The notes: generated from the sequence alone by a model not told the origin. A DNA stretch of 64,000 nucleotides from Gemmatimonas sp. (GCA_025361705.1 JANYJW010000008.1:26388-90387); one strand, 5' to 3'; shown: positions 8,068 through 17,220, counted from the first letter of the stretch. Made by a program: numbers and translations.

Positions 8068-9603
8068 ATGCGCATCCGATCGCTTGCTTTGCTGCTGCTG
8101 TTCCCCGCCGCCGCCGGTTCCCAGACCATCCGCGATCAGGTGCGCGTGTGGCGGGAAGGGCGCGAGGTACAGATCGTGCGAGAGTACGCCGACTTCCTCG
8201 CCATTCCAAACGTCAAGAGCGACACGGCGAGCCTGCGGCGCAACGCCAACGCCATCGTCAGCATGCTGGCACAGCGCGGCGTGTCGGCCCGGCTGCTCGA
8301 GAACGGCCAGTGGCCGCCGGCGGTGTACGGCGAGCTGAAGTCCAAGGGCGCCACGCGCACGATCCTGGTGTACGCGCATTACGACGGCCAACCGGTGGAC
8401 CCCACCGAGTGGCGCGGCGGCGCGCCATTCTCGGCGCAACTGCGCGAACTGCACGGCGCCGAGTGGGTGGACCTGGCCCTGCCCCAAGGCGGACGATTGA
8501 ATCCCGAGGCGCGCATCTTCGCGCGCGGCGCCGGCGACGACAAGGCGCCGATCATCGCGCTGGTCAATGCGCTCGACGCGCTGAAGGCCACCGGACGGCA
8601 GCCGACGATCAACATCAAGTTCTTCTTCGAGGGCGAGGAGGAATCGGGTTCGGCGCATCTCGTGCAGATCCTGCAGGTCAACCGCGCGCTGCTGGCGGCC
8701 GATGCGTGGCTGTTCTGCGACGGCCCCACGCACCAGAGTCGCGAAATGCAGGTGGCATTCGGCGGCCGCGGGGCGATGGGCGTCGAACTGACGGTGTACG
8801 GCCCGGCCAAGGCGCTGCATAGCGGGCACTACGGCAACTGGGCCCCGAACCCGGGCATGCTGCTTGCCGACCTGGTGCGCTCGATGCGCGACCCCGATGG
8901 CCGCATCCTCATCAAGGGCTTCTACGAGGACGTCGTGCCGCCCACCGCGCGGGAGCTTGCTGCGGTGCGCGCACTTCCGCCGGTGGATTCGGCCCTGCGG
9001 CGCGACCTGCTGCTTGGCGGCAGCGAGGCCAACGACGCGCTGCTTGCGGAGCGCATCATGCTCCCGGGGCTCAACCTGCGCGGCATGCGCGTGGGACAGG
9101 TGGAAGGGCTCGCCGCCAATGCGATCTCCACGGAGGCCAAGGCGTCGTTCGATTTCCGGCTGGTGCCCAAGCAGACGCCGGCCCATGTGCAGCAACTCGT
9201 GGAAGCGCACCTCGCGGCCACGGGATGGTTCGTGACGCACGCGGCAGCCACCGACGCCGAACGGCTGGCGCACCGCAAGGTGGTGCGGGTGACCTGGGGC
9301 GCTGGCGACGAGGCAACCCGCGTAAGCCTCGACCAGCCCATTTCGCAGGCGCTCACGGCGACGCTCGACGAAATGCTCGGCAAGGCCGTGCTGCGCGTGC
9401 CCACGCTGGGCGGTTCGCTGCCCACGGGCGTGATCGAGCGCACGCTTGGCGTACCGCTGGTGATCTTTCCCATCGCCAACCACGACGACAACCAGCACGC
9501 CAAGGACGAAAATCTGCGCCTGCAGAACCTCTGGGACGGCATCGAGGCGTATGCGGCCATCATGACGCGGCTGGACGCGCATTGGCCGCGAGTGACGCCG
9601 TGA
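8068..9603 (+). CDS. Secreted M20 family metallopeptidase (dipeptidase-like)
   Basis: 511 residues from ATG 8068, which opens a signal peptide (RIRSLALLLLFPAAAGSQ); the frame is open back to 7927 but that part crosses the repeat region. Metal-binding signatures of the M20 family are present in order: VYAHYDGQPVD (first His), ARGAGDDKAP (bridging Asp), FFEGEEESGS (catalytic Glu and metal Glu) and a C-terminal NHDDNQHAKDEN (last His). A dimerisation domain lies between. Such di-zinc enzymes cleave dipeptides or N-acyl amino acids. With the two upstream genes it forms a secreted peptide-hydrolysis set. Confidence 0.9.
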   Translation: MRIRSLALLLLFPAAAGSQTIRDQVRVWREGREVQIVREYADFLAIPNVKSDTASLRRNANAIVSMLAQRGVSARLLENGQWPPAVYGELKSKGATRTILVYAHYDGQPVDPTEWRGGAPFSAQLRELHGAEWVDLALPQGGRLNPEARIFARGAGDDKAPIIALVNALDALKATGRQPTINIKFFFEGEEESGSAHLVQILQVNRALLAADAWLFCDGPTHQSREMQVAFGGRGAMGVELTVYGPAKALHSGHYGNWAPNPGMLLADLVRSMRDPDGRILIKGFYEDVVPPTARELAAVRALPPVDSALRRDLLLGGSEANDALLAERIMLPGLNLRGMRVGQVEGLAANAISTEAKASFDFRLVPKQTPAHVQQLVEAHLAATGWFVTHAAATDAERLAHRKVVRVTWGAGDEATRVSLDQPISQALTATLDEMLGKAVLRVPTLGGSLPTGVIERTLGVPLVIFPIANHDDNQHAKDENLRLQNLWDGIEAYAAIMTRLDAHWPRVTP

Positions 9604-9693
9604 GCGCGACTGCGGCATTATGATTCACGGATTCACCGAACGCCGCACGCCGAGACCCTTGCTGATCACGCCCGCTCTGCGGAAGGTCCAGGA

Positions 9694-10092
9694 ATGAAGC
9701 GCCCTTTCACCGTCCTGCTCGCTGACGACGACAAGGTCCAGATGCTGATGCTCTCGGCCCAATTGCGGGCGTGGGGATACCAGACGGCCACGGCGTATGA
9801 CGCCACGACCGCGTTCATGGTGGCGATCCGAAGCCCACTGGACGCCATCGTGCTCGACATTCAGATGCCGGGCGGCACGGGAAAGGGCGTCCTTGGCCGG
9901 CTGAAGTCGTCGACCAAGACGATGCAGATTCCGGTGATCGTCCTCAGCGGATCGATCGACCCGAAGGCCGCGGACGAGGTGCGGGCGCTTGGCGCCGTGG
10001 ACTACCTGACCAAGCCGGTGGACGTGGAGCTGCTGCACGCGGCACTCAAACGGGCGATGGGGATCTCGGACGAGCCGTCGCCGGTGGCGTAG
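9694..10092 (+). CDS. Single-domain response regulator (receiver only)
   Basis: 132 residues forming one receiver domain and nothing else. The acidic pocket (ADDD, residues 10-13), phospho-acceptor Asp55 (VLDIQMPGG), the Ser/Thr switch (VLSGS) and Lys107 (LTKPVD) are all there. With no output domain it probably works by protein contact, in CheY fashion. A GGAAGG lies seven bases before the ATG. The Ser/Thr kinase gene starts 10 bases after its stop, so the two are likely one transcript and possibly one pathway. Confidence 0.9.
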   Translation: MKRPFTVLLADDDKVQMLMLSAQLRAWGYQTATAYDATTAFMVAIRSPLDAIVLDIQMPGGTGKGVLGRLKSSTKTMQIPVIVLSGSIDPKAADEVRALGAVDYLTKPVDVELLHAALKRAMGISDEPSPVA

Positions 10093-10102
10093 GTTGAGCC
10101 AG

Positions 10103-11983
10103 ATGTTGGACGACCTGTTTGTCGCGTTCCAGACGGCCCTCGCGGGCCGCTATTCGATTGACCGCGAGCTCGGCCGCGGCGGCATGGGCGTGGTCTACCT
10201 CGCGCGCGAGGTGCAGCTGGACCGTCCAGTCGCCATCAAGCTGCTGCCGCCGGAGCGGGCGCTCGACCCGGCGCTGCGCGAGCGCTTTCTGCGCGAGGCG
10301 CGGCACGCCGCCAAGCTGTCGCACCCCAACATCATCCCCATCCACGCAGTAGACGAGACCGACGGCTTCGTCTACTACGTCATGGCGTACGTGGACGGCG
10401 AGTCACTCGCGCAGCGCGTGCGCACGCGCGGCCCGCTCCCGGCATCGGAGGGCATCCGGCTGCTGCGCGAGACGGCGTGGGCGCTGGCAAGCGCGCACGC
10501 ACAGGGCATCGTGCATCGCGACGTGAAGCCGGACAACATCCTCATCGAGTCGGCCACGCAGCGCGTGCTGGTGGCCGACTTTGGGATCGCCGCGGCCGAG
10601 GGCGACGCCGCCAGCGACGGCATTTGCGGCACACCGGAATTCATGAGCCCCGAACAGGCGCTCGGCCAGGAGGTGGACGCGCGCAGCGACCTCTACTCGC
10701 TGGGCGCGACGGCGTTCTTTGCCTTCTCGGGGCGCCTGCTGTTCGAGGGCAAGACGCCGACCGAAGTGCTCGCCCGGCAGGTGACGGAGCAAGCGCCCGC
10801 GTTGTCGACGCTTGGGGTGTCGGTGCCGCGCAAGGTGGCCGCATTGGTGGACCGGTGCCTTGCCAAGGATCCGGCGCACCGCCCCGCGAGCGCGAGCGCG
10901 CTGGCCGAGCAGTTGGGCGTGTCGCTGGAGCAGCGTCGCGAGATGCCGGTGGCGCTTCGCGCGTTCGTGAAGCGCACTGGGCGACTGGACGGGGGCGGGA
11001 CGGTGTTTGGCGCGGTAGTCGTGCTCTTTGTCTCCATCGGGATTGGCGCAGTTTTCGGTCTCGGCCCCGTGTGGGGATTCGGACTGCTCGGCGTTGGCGC
11101 CACGCTGCTGCCTTTCGCCGCTTTCGTTGCGTCAGCGCGCCGTCTGGCCCGGCTCGGGTTCGCCCACATCGACCTCGCGCCCGCGTTTCAGGCGGAGATC
11201 GAGTCGTCGCGCGAGGAGTACGCCGTGGAGCAGGCACACGGGCGGTCGCCGATGGAACGGATCTTCAAGTGGTTGGCCATTGCGGGAGTTGGGGGATCGT
11301 CCACCGCGGTCGGCAGTCTCCTTCTCTGGGTGTACCTGGGCAACCTCACCCGGGGCCCGGCGGATTGGGTCTATCAGTTGTTCCTCGGCTCATGGTCGAC
11401 CATGATCTGCTCCACCATCGGTTACCTCAGCGTGACAGGCCGCCGCAAGGACATCGATACGGGCTTCTGGGCGCGACTATGGAATGGGCGCATCGGGCGT
11501 GCGGCGTGGGCCATCGGCAAGAAGCTGCTTTGGCGCGGCACGACCGCGTCGGCCATTACGCACCGCGCCACGGAGCTTTCGCTGGGGATGGCCGCTGAGA
11601 ATCTGTTTGACAGCCTGCCGCGGTCCACGCGCGAGCAGCTGGGCGACGTGCCAGGCGTGCTGCATCGGCTGCAGGAGGACGCGCAGCAGCTGCGCGGTCA
11701 TCTCGACGCCTTTCAGGACGTGCTCAACGAGGCCGGCGAGGACGCGACAACTGACGCCTACGCGCCGATTCGCCGCGACCGTGCCCTGATGCAGGCCACG
11801 CTAGCCGAGGCGGTGGCCGCGCTGGAGACCATCCGGCTGAACCTGCTGCGCCTGCATGCCGGCGCGACGACGGTGGCCGGGCTGACGACGCACGTGGGGC
11901 TGGCGGCCGATGTGTCGGCGGAAGTGGAGCGATTGCTGGCGGGGCAGGCGGAGGTGCAGCGGCTGCTTGGGAAGGCTGATTGA
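10103..11983 (+). CDS. Transmembrane serine/threonine protein kinase
   Basis: 626 residues from ATG 10103 (a TTG three codons upstream is possible). The Hanks-type kinase domain covers about residues 17-275. It has a glycine loop GRGGMGVVYLA (24-34), the ATP lysine K46 (VAIK), HRDVKPDN (138-145), DFG (159-161), and CGTPEFMSPEQ in the activation segment. All catalytic residues are intact. After it come at least four hydrophobic segments in two pairs (near residues 300-350 and 390-450) and then a soluble alpha-helical tail rich in Leu and Gln, likely coiled coil. No PASTA domains are present. The adjacent receiver protein is a candidate partner. Confidence 0.92.
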   Translation: MLDDLFVAFQTALAGRYSIDRELGRGGMGVVYLAREVQLDRPVAIKLLPPERALDPALRERFLREARHAAKLSHPNIIPIHAVDETDGFVYYVMAYVDGESLAQRVRTRGPLPASEGIRLLRETAWALASAHAQGIVHRDVKPDNILIESATQRVLVADFGIAAAEGDAASDGICGTPEFMSPEQALGQEVDARSDLYSLGATAFFAFSGRLLFEGKTPTEVLARQVTEQAPALSTLGVSVPRKVAALVDRCLAKDPAHRPASASALAEQLGVSLEQRREMPVALRAFVKRTGRLDGGGTVFGAVVVLFVSIGIGAVFGLGPVWGFGLLGVGATLLPFAAFVASARRLARLGFAHIDLAPAFQAEIESSREEYAVEQAHGRSPMERIFKWLAIAGVGGSSTAVGSLLLWVYLGNLTRGPADWVYQLFLGSWSTMICSTIGYLSVTGRRKDIDTGFWARLWNGRIGRAAWAIGKKLLWRGTTASAITHRATELSLGMAAENLFDSLPRSTREQLGDVPGVLHRLQEDAQQLRGHLDAFQDVLNEAGEDATTDAYAPIRRDRALMQATLAEAVAALETIRLNLLRLHAGATTVAGLTTHVGLAADVSAEVERLLAGQAEVQRLLGKAD

Positions 11984-12000
11984 GCACGCGGACGCACGAT

Positions 12001-12146
12001 GGCGACTCGGGAGTGCGATTGACACTCGCGATTGGCGATGCGACGGAGGGGGGAGCCTGGATGGGCTCCCCCCTCTGATGTCAATCGCCGATCGCACTCA
12101 CGCATCGATGTCCTGATCGCAATCCTGCGTCCTCATCCTCACTTCG
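12001..12146. repeat. Family B intergenic repeat around a terminator hairpin
   Basis: Fills the gap between two convergent genes. Degenerate copies of GAGTGCGATTG and CGATTGGCGAT lie left of the hairpin, and near reverse complements (TGATGTCAATCGCCGATCGC) lie right of it. TGATCGCAATCC (12114-12125) and ATCCTCA (12135-12141) match the element at 1541-1690 in sequence, order and approximate spacing. Confidence 0.65.
12046..12075. terminator. Bidirectional terminator hairpin
   Basis: AGGGGGGAGCC (12047-12057) pairs perfectly with GGCTCCCCCCT (12064-12074) around a six-base loop, with one more G-C pair outside. It serves the kinase gene from the left and the M16 pair from the right. Confidence 0.75.
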
Positions 12147-12150
12147 CCGT

Positions 12151-14241
12151 TCACCTGACTCGCTCAATGGTAATCGGCATCCCGGTCGGCACAATCTTGA
12201 TGACCTTGTACGGCTTGGCCTTGGTGACATACAGCGTGATGGGCGCCTCACCGCCAAGGAAGTCGACCTTGTATGCGTCGAACTCGCCGAGTGGCACTTT
12301 CACCTTTTCTTCGCCGGCTACCGCGAGGGTGAGCTGGCCCACCGCGCCCTTGCCACCCTGGAATGCGGTGATCGTGAACGTGGCGCCTGGCGCCCACTTC
12401 ATCGCGGCGACGAGTGGCGTGATGGCGTTGTCGTCAATCGCGCCGGCCGGCATCTCGGCGTCGACGTCCACGGACTTGGGGCCGGTTTGAGACGGCGTCA
12501 CCGACTTCCCCTTCACGCGGCCGCCGGCGTATGTGAGGTCGACCTTGATCTGCTGGCCGCCCGCACTCCCCGATTGGTGCGTCTCCTGCATGGCAAGCGT
12601 GCTGCTGAACGTCAGCGTGGCGGATTGTGTCACGCCAGCCATCGGGATCGCCGTGGTCTCGGTGTACTTCCAGCCACCATCAACCATCTCGAGCTTTGCC
12701 ACTTGTGCGCCGATGGCATTGCCCTGATAGATGACGGCGAAGCTGTCGCTCTGCGCGGTGAGCGCCGAAAGGTCGAGGTCGAGCGGCGGCGCCTTCGCCG
12801 CGAGATCGGCGGGCGTCATGGGCGCACCGTCGACGCTGATGATCTTCACCGGCGCGATGGCCGAGAGCTTGTCGTAGATCTTCGCGCCGTCGCCCACCAC
12901 GACCACGAGCGCCCCATCGCGCCTGATGCCGGCCGTCGCGGCGGCCTGCAGTTGCGCGGGCGTGACAGCGGCGAGCTTCTGGCGGTAGGTCTGCACGTAG
13001 TCGTTGGGGAGGCCCAGCAGGCGCGCCCTGGCCACCTGCGCCGCCACCTGGGTTGCCGTCTCCACCTCGAGCGGGAAGCGGCCGACGAGCGCCGACTTGG
13101 CATCGTCGAACTCCTTGGCGGGCACCGCTTCGGCGCCCAACCGCTGTTCCTGCTTCAGGATTTCGGCCAGCGATGAGTCGGTCACTTCAGTGCGCACCTC
13201 GGCGGTCGCCTGGAAACTGCCGACTCCCTTGTTGCGGTCGAACGACGAGTACGCGCCGTAGGTCCAACCCTTCGCCTCGCGCAGGATCATGAAGAGGCGC
13301 GAGTTGGCGCCCGCACCAAGTACCTGGTTGGCGACCGCCGCGCCATAGACCCGCTTGTCGCTGGCCGGCCAGGTGAGATTGCCGGCCACGATATTGCTCT
13401 GCACCGAGCCTGCGCGATGCACAAGAATGATCTCGGTGGCGGTCCGTGTGGGCGGCGCCTTGAACGCACCGGCGGCCGGCGCAGCACCGGTAAAGCCGGC
13501 AAACGCCTTGCTCGCGAGCTCCGTCGCCCTGGCCAGCGAAATGTCGCCGGCGAAGACGAGCAGCGCGCCGGCCGGCCGCAGGCGCAACGACTGATAGGCC
13601 ACGAGGTCGGCGCGCGTGATCGACTTGACTGTTGCTGGGGTCGGGCGGCGGCCGTACGGATGATCGCCATACAGCCCCTTGTCGAAGAAGCGCGATGCCA
13701 TGGAGCTGGGCTGCGACTGCTCGAGCTGCAGCGCCGAGAGCGTCTGCGTGCGCAGGAGCTCGACCTCCTTGTCGGCGAACGCCGGACGCATGATGGCGTC
13801 GGCGACAAGTCCCATGGCAAAGGGCGCGTCGGCGGTGAGGAAGCTGGCGCTGACGGTCAGGAAGTCGGGATCGGTGCCGGCACCGATGGCGCCGCCGATG
13901 CCCTCAATGGCCGCCGCGAATTCGTCGGCGGTCCGCTTGCCCGCGCCCTTGGTGAGGAGCGCGGCGACGGCGTCGGCTGTGCCGGCCTTGGCCTCGAAGT
14001 CATGCACGCTGCCCGCCGGGAAGGCGAGCTGCATGGAGATGGTGGGCAGCTTGTGGTTTTCCACGACGAGCAGGCGCATGCCGTTGGGCAGCGTCGCCTC
14101 CCGGAACGGCGGAAACTGCGCCGCCTTCACCGGCATTGGCGCGGGGGGCGTGGCGGGAAAGTCCTGCGCGGCCAGCGGACCGGCCGTCACCGCCGAACAG
14201 GCCGCGGCGGCGAGCGCGAGCGTCACGAGTGTCGGGCGCAT
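12151..14241 (-). CDS. M16 peptidase-like protein lacking the zinc motif, with C-terminal extension
   Basis: 696 residues with an N-terminal signal sequence. Residues 45-470 have the two-lobed M16 fold signature (LPNGMRLLVVENHKLP, later ANQVLGAGANSRLF and REAKGWTYGAYS). Where HxxEH should be, the sequence reads GTADAVAALL (88-97), so it cannot bind zinc. In M16B pairs one subunit is catalytic and the other, non-catalytic subunit carries a conserved Arg-Tyr. This protein fits the second role; its start codon overlaps the stop of the catalytic gene by one base (TAATG), which favours 1:1 synthesis. About 230 extra residues at the C terminus resemble a separate beta-rich domain of unknown function. 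Confidence 0.85.
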   Translation of the reverse strand: MRPTLVTLALAAAACSAVTAGPLAAQDFPATPPAPMPVKAAQFPPFREATLPNGMRLLVVENHKLPTISMQLAFPAGSVHDFEAKAGTADAVAALLTKGAGKRTADEFAAAIEGIGGAIGAGTDPDFLTVSASFLTADAPFAMGLVADAIMRPAFADKEVELLRTQTLSALQLEQSQPSSMASRFFDKGLYGDHPYGRRPTPATVKSITRADLVAYQSLRLRPAGALLVFAGDISLARATELASKAFAGFTGAAPAAGAFKAPPTRTATEIILVHRAGSVQSNIVAGNLTWPASDKRVYGAAVANQVLGAGANSRLFMILREAKGWTYGAYSSFDRNKGVGSFQATAEVRTEVTDSSLAEILKQEQRLGAEAVPAKEFDDAKSALVGRFPLEVETATQVAAQVARARLLGLPNDYVQTYRQKLAAVTPAQLQAAATAGIRRDGALVVVVGDGAKIYDKLSAIAPVKIISVDGAPMTPADLAAKAPPLDLDLSALTAQSDSFAVIYQGNAIGAQVAKLEMVDGGWKYTETTAIPMAGVTQSATLTFSSTLAMQETHQSGSAGGQQIKVDLTYAGGRVKGKSVTPSQTGPKSVDVDAEMPAGAIDDNAITPLVAAMKWAPGATFTITAFQGGKGAVGQLTLAVAGEEKVKVPLGEFDAYKVDFLGGEAPITLYVTKAKPYKVIKIVPTGMPITIERVR

Positions 14242-15587
14242 TACTTCTTCTCCGCGGGCACGATGGTGATGGTGAGCACGTTGTCGGCCGTGAGGTACGC
14301 GGCAGCCACGCGCTTGATGTCGTCGACGGTCACCTTGGCATAGCGGTCGAGGTCGGTGTTCACCGCATCTGGCCCGCCCAGATAGGTATTCGCAAACTGC
14401 ACGGCCTCCGCCAACGCGAACGCCCGCTGCCGTTCGTTGATCTTGCCGGCGCGGTATTGGTTCTTCGCCTTGGTCAACTCCTCGGCGGTGACGCCCGTCT
14501 GTGCGACGGCCGTGATCTCGCGCACCAGGAGGTGCTCCACGGAATCGGCGCCCACACCCTGATTGGCGATCGCCAAACCGAGCAGCATGCCCGGCCCGCG
14601 TCGCGGACCGAAGGGGTTGATCATGAGCTGCGCGGCCAGCGCGGCCTTGGTCTCGCGCGACAGCACCTTGTTGAGGCGCGAGCTTTCGCCCGTGCCGAGG
14701 ATGGTGGAGAGCAGCTCGAGCGCGGGCAGGTCGGCGTGCGACGTCGACGGGATGCGGTAGAGCGCGATGACGGCGGGCAGCGTCGCCTTGTCGTCGGTAA
14801 ACTGCTGACGCATGGCGCCGGTGTGGAACTTCTGCTCGCACACGGCCACCGGCGGCGCCGGCTGGCGCGGAATGCCACCGAAGTAGCCCGCGATCATCTG
14901 CTTGGTCTCGACAACGTTGAAGTCGCCGACCACCGTGAGCGTGACGTTGTTGGGCGCGTAGTACGTCCTGAAGAACGCCTGGATGTCCTCGACCTTGGCG
15001 GCTTCGAGGTCACTCATTGAGCCGATGAGCGAATGGGCGTACCCAAAACACGTCGCCGGATCAAACGCCAGCAGCGTGCCCTCCCAGATGGCCTTGGAAT
15101 ACGGCTGGTTGTCGACGCGCAGGCGCCGCTCTTCCTTGACCGCATCCACCTGATTCTTGAGCCCTTCGGGCGTGACCGCGAGCCCGCGCATCCGTTCGGC
15201 CTCGAGCCAGAGCGCGAGGTTGAGCCGGTTGGACGGCACGAACTCGAAGTAGTTGGTGACGTCGTATTGCGTGGAGGCGTTGTCGCGGCCGCCTGCGCGT
15301 TCGAGCAGCGATGAGTGCTCCACCTTCTTCACGTTCCTGGAACCCTGGAACATCATGTGTTCAAAAAGGTGCGCGAAGCCCGTGCGACCCGCCACCTCGT
15401 TGCGCGCGCCGACGTCATACCACAGGTCGACGGCAACCACCTGGCTCGAATGATCCTCCACGAGCTGCACGCGCAGTCCGTTGGGGAGGGCGTACGCATC
15501 GACCGTGATGCGGGCGGGGTCCTGCGCGAGCGCGCCGGTGGCCGCCAGGAGGAGGGCGGCCGCCACGGCGGCGGAGAGAGGACGCAT
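14241..15587 (-). CDS. M16 family zinc metallopeptidase, catalytic subunit
   Basis: 448 residues from ATG 15587, preceded by AGGAG eight bases upstream; the frame is open 13 codons further. A signal peptide ends near residue 21 (GALA-QD). The inverted zinc motif HLFEH is at residues 73-77, in the context GFAHLFEHMMF, with the third ligand expected at the conserved Glu of VKEERR about 75 residues on. The C-terminal lobe (LLSTILGTGESSRLNKVL) is also intact. It should degrade peptides in the periplasm as a heterodimer with the downstream protein. Confidence 0.92.
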   Translation of the reverse strand: MRPLSAAVAAALLLAATGALAQDPARITVDAYALPNGLRVQLVEDHSSQVVAVDLWYDVGARNEVAGRTGFAHLFEHMMFQGSRNVKKVEHSSLLERAGGRDNASTQYDVTNYFEFVPSNRLNLALWLEAERMRGLAVTPEGLKNQVDAVKEERRLRVDNQPYSKAIWEGTLLAFDPATCFGYAHSLIGSMSDLEAAKVEDIQAFFRTYYAPNNVTLTVVGDFNVVETKQMIAGYFGGIPRQPAPPVAVCEQKFHTGAMRQQFTDDKATLPAVIALYRIPSTSHADLPALELLSTILGTGESSRLNKVLSRETKAALAAQLMINPFGPRRGPGMLLGLAIANQGVGADSVEHLLVREITAVAQTGVTAEELTKAKNQYRAGKINERQRAFALAEAVQFANTYLGGPDAVNTDLDRYAKVTVDDIKRVAAAYLTADNVLTITIVPAEKK

Positions 15588-15659
15588 CGCGAGCTCCTGC
15601 ATGGGAAATGGTGAGATCCTGGACACCCAGGCATTCAGGGCGCCGTGGAGCGCTGCACA

Positions 15660-15665
15660 ATCCTA
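15660..15665 (-). promoter_or_regulatory. Possible -10 element TAGGAT for the M16 pair
   Basis: On the minus strand GCTAGGATTG lies 73 bases before the M16 start. Similar hexamers precede the genes at 17230 (TAGAGT) and the porG operon (TAGAAT). The -35 region is not recognisable. Confidence 0.3.
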
Positions 15666-15681
15666 GCGCCAGCAGCCCCCT

Positions 15682-16566
15682 CTACGGAATGCGCCGGCGC
15701 GAGGTGTCACCCGGAGGCACGCTGGTGTCGGAGCGCCGAAGGACGTCGAGCAGCGTCCCCGCCGGGCCCTCGCCGAGGAAGCGTGCCGCGCGTTCCACCG
15801 CGTCGACGGCCACGGCATCGGTGAAGTTGTGTCCCTCGCCCGGATACCGGTGCGTGACCACCCGCGTACGCCGCCGCGCGAGCAGGCGCAGCAGGTCGTC
15901 CTCCTCGGCAATGGTCACTTCGTCGTCGTCGATGCCGTGCAGCAGCAGCGTGGGCGGCAGGCGGCGTGTGCTGTCGGCAACGCCGGGCTCGAGGCCGCCG
16001 GCCACCAGCACCATGCGCGTAATGCGCGGGTCGGTGGCGGCGGCGCCGACCGCCAGGTATGCCCCCATGGACACACCGAAAAGCCCGACGCGATTGGGCC
16101 GCACTTCGGGACGCGTGCGCACCCAATCGAGGGCGTCGCGCACGACGCGCACCCAGCGCCAATACTCGCGTCCCTCGGTGGAAATGCTCGCGATGAACGT
16201 GCCGGTGGCATCGAAGTAGTGGACGACGTACGCCGCAATGCCACGTCGGGCCAGCGCCTCGGCGTATCGATCGGAGGCGTCGCCGCTCAGCAGGTGGATG
16301 CCGCCAGAGCCGTGGAGCACGATGGCCGCCGGGTGGCGCTGCCCCCTGCCCTCTGGCACATACGCGTCAATGCGCACGCTGCGCCCGAGGCTCTCAAATA
16401 CCATGGAGCTCTCCTCGATCGGATGGACGAAGCCGGGGAGGTGCAGACGCCCGACGCAGCCGGTGACCGCCAGCGTGGCGCACACCAGGCTGACGGTGGC
16501 GCGCCATCCGCTCCCGGTCGACCCGCCCCGATGCCCCGCCGAGGGCCGCGCCCCGCGCCCCGGCAT
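15682..16566 (-). CDS. Alpha/beta hydrolase lipoprotein, dienelactone-hydrolase-like
   Basis: 294 residues from ATG 16566, whose first base is shared with the dUTPase stop (TGATG). After a basic N terminus and hydrophobic segment comes a probable lipobox (AVTG-C). The hydrolase core shows the oxyanion loop LHGSGG, the nucleophile elbow GVSMGAY, the acid in LHGIDDDEV and the catalytic His in GEGHNF. This full triad fits the dienelactone hydrolase or acyl-peptidase branch. The real substrate, an ester or lactone, is not deducible. Coupling to a nucleotide-pool enzyme is probably just operon convenience. Confidence 0.85.
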   Translation of the reverse strand: MPGRGARPSAGHRGGSTGSGWRATVSLVCATLAVTGCVGRLHLPGFVHPIEESSMVFESLGRSVRIDAYVPEGRGQRHPAAIVLHGSGGIHLLSGDASDRYAEALARRGIAAYVVHYFDATGTFIASISTEGREYWRWVRVVRDALDWVRTRPEVRPNRVGLFGVSMGAYLAVGAAATDPRITRMVLVAGGLEPGVADSTRRLPPTLLLHGIDDDEVTIAEEDDLLRLLARRRTRVVTHRYPGEGHNFTDAVAVDAVERAARFLGEGPAGTLLDVLRRSDTSVPPGDTSRRRIP

Positions 16567-17069
16567 CAGCGTCCCGTCGATCCGAAGCCGCCGGCGCGGT
16601 CGGTCGTCGGCATCACGACGCCGATGGTGAAGTCGAGCACCTCGTGGCGGGCAAGCACCATTTGCGCGATGCGTTCGCCGTGCGTGATGACGAGGTCTCG
16701 CGTCCCTCCGTGGCGCACGGGGACGCACCATTCGTCGGGATAGTCGGCGTCAATCGTGCCCGGGGCATTGGCAATCACGATATCGGTCTTGAGGCTCGTG
16801 CCGGACCGCGGTCGCACTTGCGCCTCGATGCCCACGGGCAGCCGTGCCTTGAAGCCCAGCGGGACGAGAGCTCGCTCGCCCGCGTGCAGCACGAGGACCG
16901 CCGTGCCGTCGCGCAGTTCCACCGCGCGCTGCGACATGACGCCGTCCACGAAGACGCGGACCGTGCGTTGCGTGAGGTATGCCGACACGTCGTAGCCCGC
17001 GCTATGGGCGGTGGCGCGGAGCGGCGGGGTAACGTCGGAATGGAGGGGCTCGAAGAGAATTTCCGGCAC
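16566..17069 (-). CDS. dut: dUTP diphosphatase
   Basis: 167 residues from GTG 17069. All five trimeric dUTPase motifs are seen: AGYD (24-27), PRSG (87-90), GTIDADY (104-110), GERIAQM (131-137) and the C-terminal AGGFGSTG (159-166). It hydrolyses dUTP to dUMP and pyrophosphate, keeping uracil out of DNA. The frame remains open to 17195, but that upstream part is translated family C repeat and is not credible as protein. A stretch of about 30 extra residues between motifs 1 and 2 (35-65) is longer than in the smallest family members. Confidence 0.9.
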   Translation of the reverse strand: MPEILFEPLHSDVTPPLRATAHSAGYDVSAYLTQRTVRVFVDGVMSQRAVELRDGTAVLVLHAGERALVPLGFKARLPVGIEAQVRPRSGTSLKTDIVIANAPGTIDADYPDEWCVPVRHGGTRDLVITHGERIAQMVLARHEVLDFTIGVVMPTTDRAGGFGSTGR

Positions 17070-17088
17070 GTGATTGGGGTCGACGTGG

Positions 17089-17180
17089 TGGCAGATGGCA
17101 GTAGGAAGATCTACCCAAGACCGTCCACCGTCTACGGCCTGCCGTGTGCCATCTGCCATCTGTCGTCTACCGTCTCCACG
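17089..17180. repeat. Family C heptamer repeat with inverted halves
   Basis: GCAGATGGCA (17091-17100) is the exact reverse complement of TGCCATCTGC (17147-17156). The right half continues with GCCATCTG and then CTACCGTCT (17167-17175). The same heptamers and the same closing CTACCGTC occur at 32947-33033 and 45706-45812. Here the element lies between divergent dUTPase and secreted-protein genes, so it occupies both promoter regions. Confidence 0.75.
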
Positions 17181-17212
17181 CCGTCGTCCCCTCACGGAAC
17201 GCCCAGCCCCCC

Positions 17213-17220
17213 GTTAGAGT
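17213..17220 (+). promoter_or_regulatory. Possible -10 element GTTAGAGT close to a start codon
   Basis: GTTAGAGT ends nine bases before the ATG of the gene at 17230. If it is the -10 box, the transcript would have almost no leader. No Shine-Dalgarno sequence is present in that gap, which is consistent. Confidence 0.3.
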
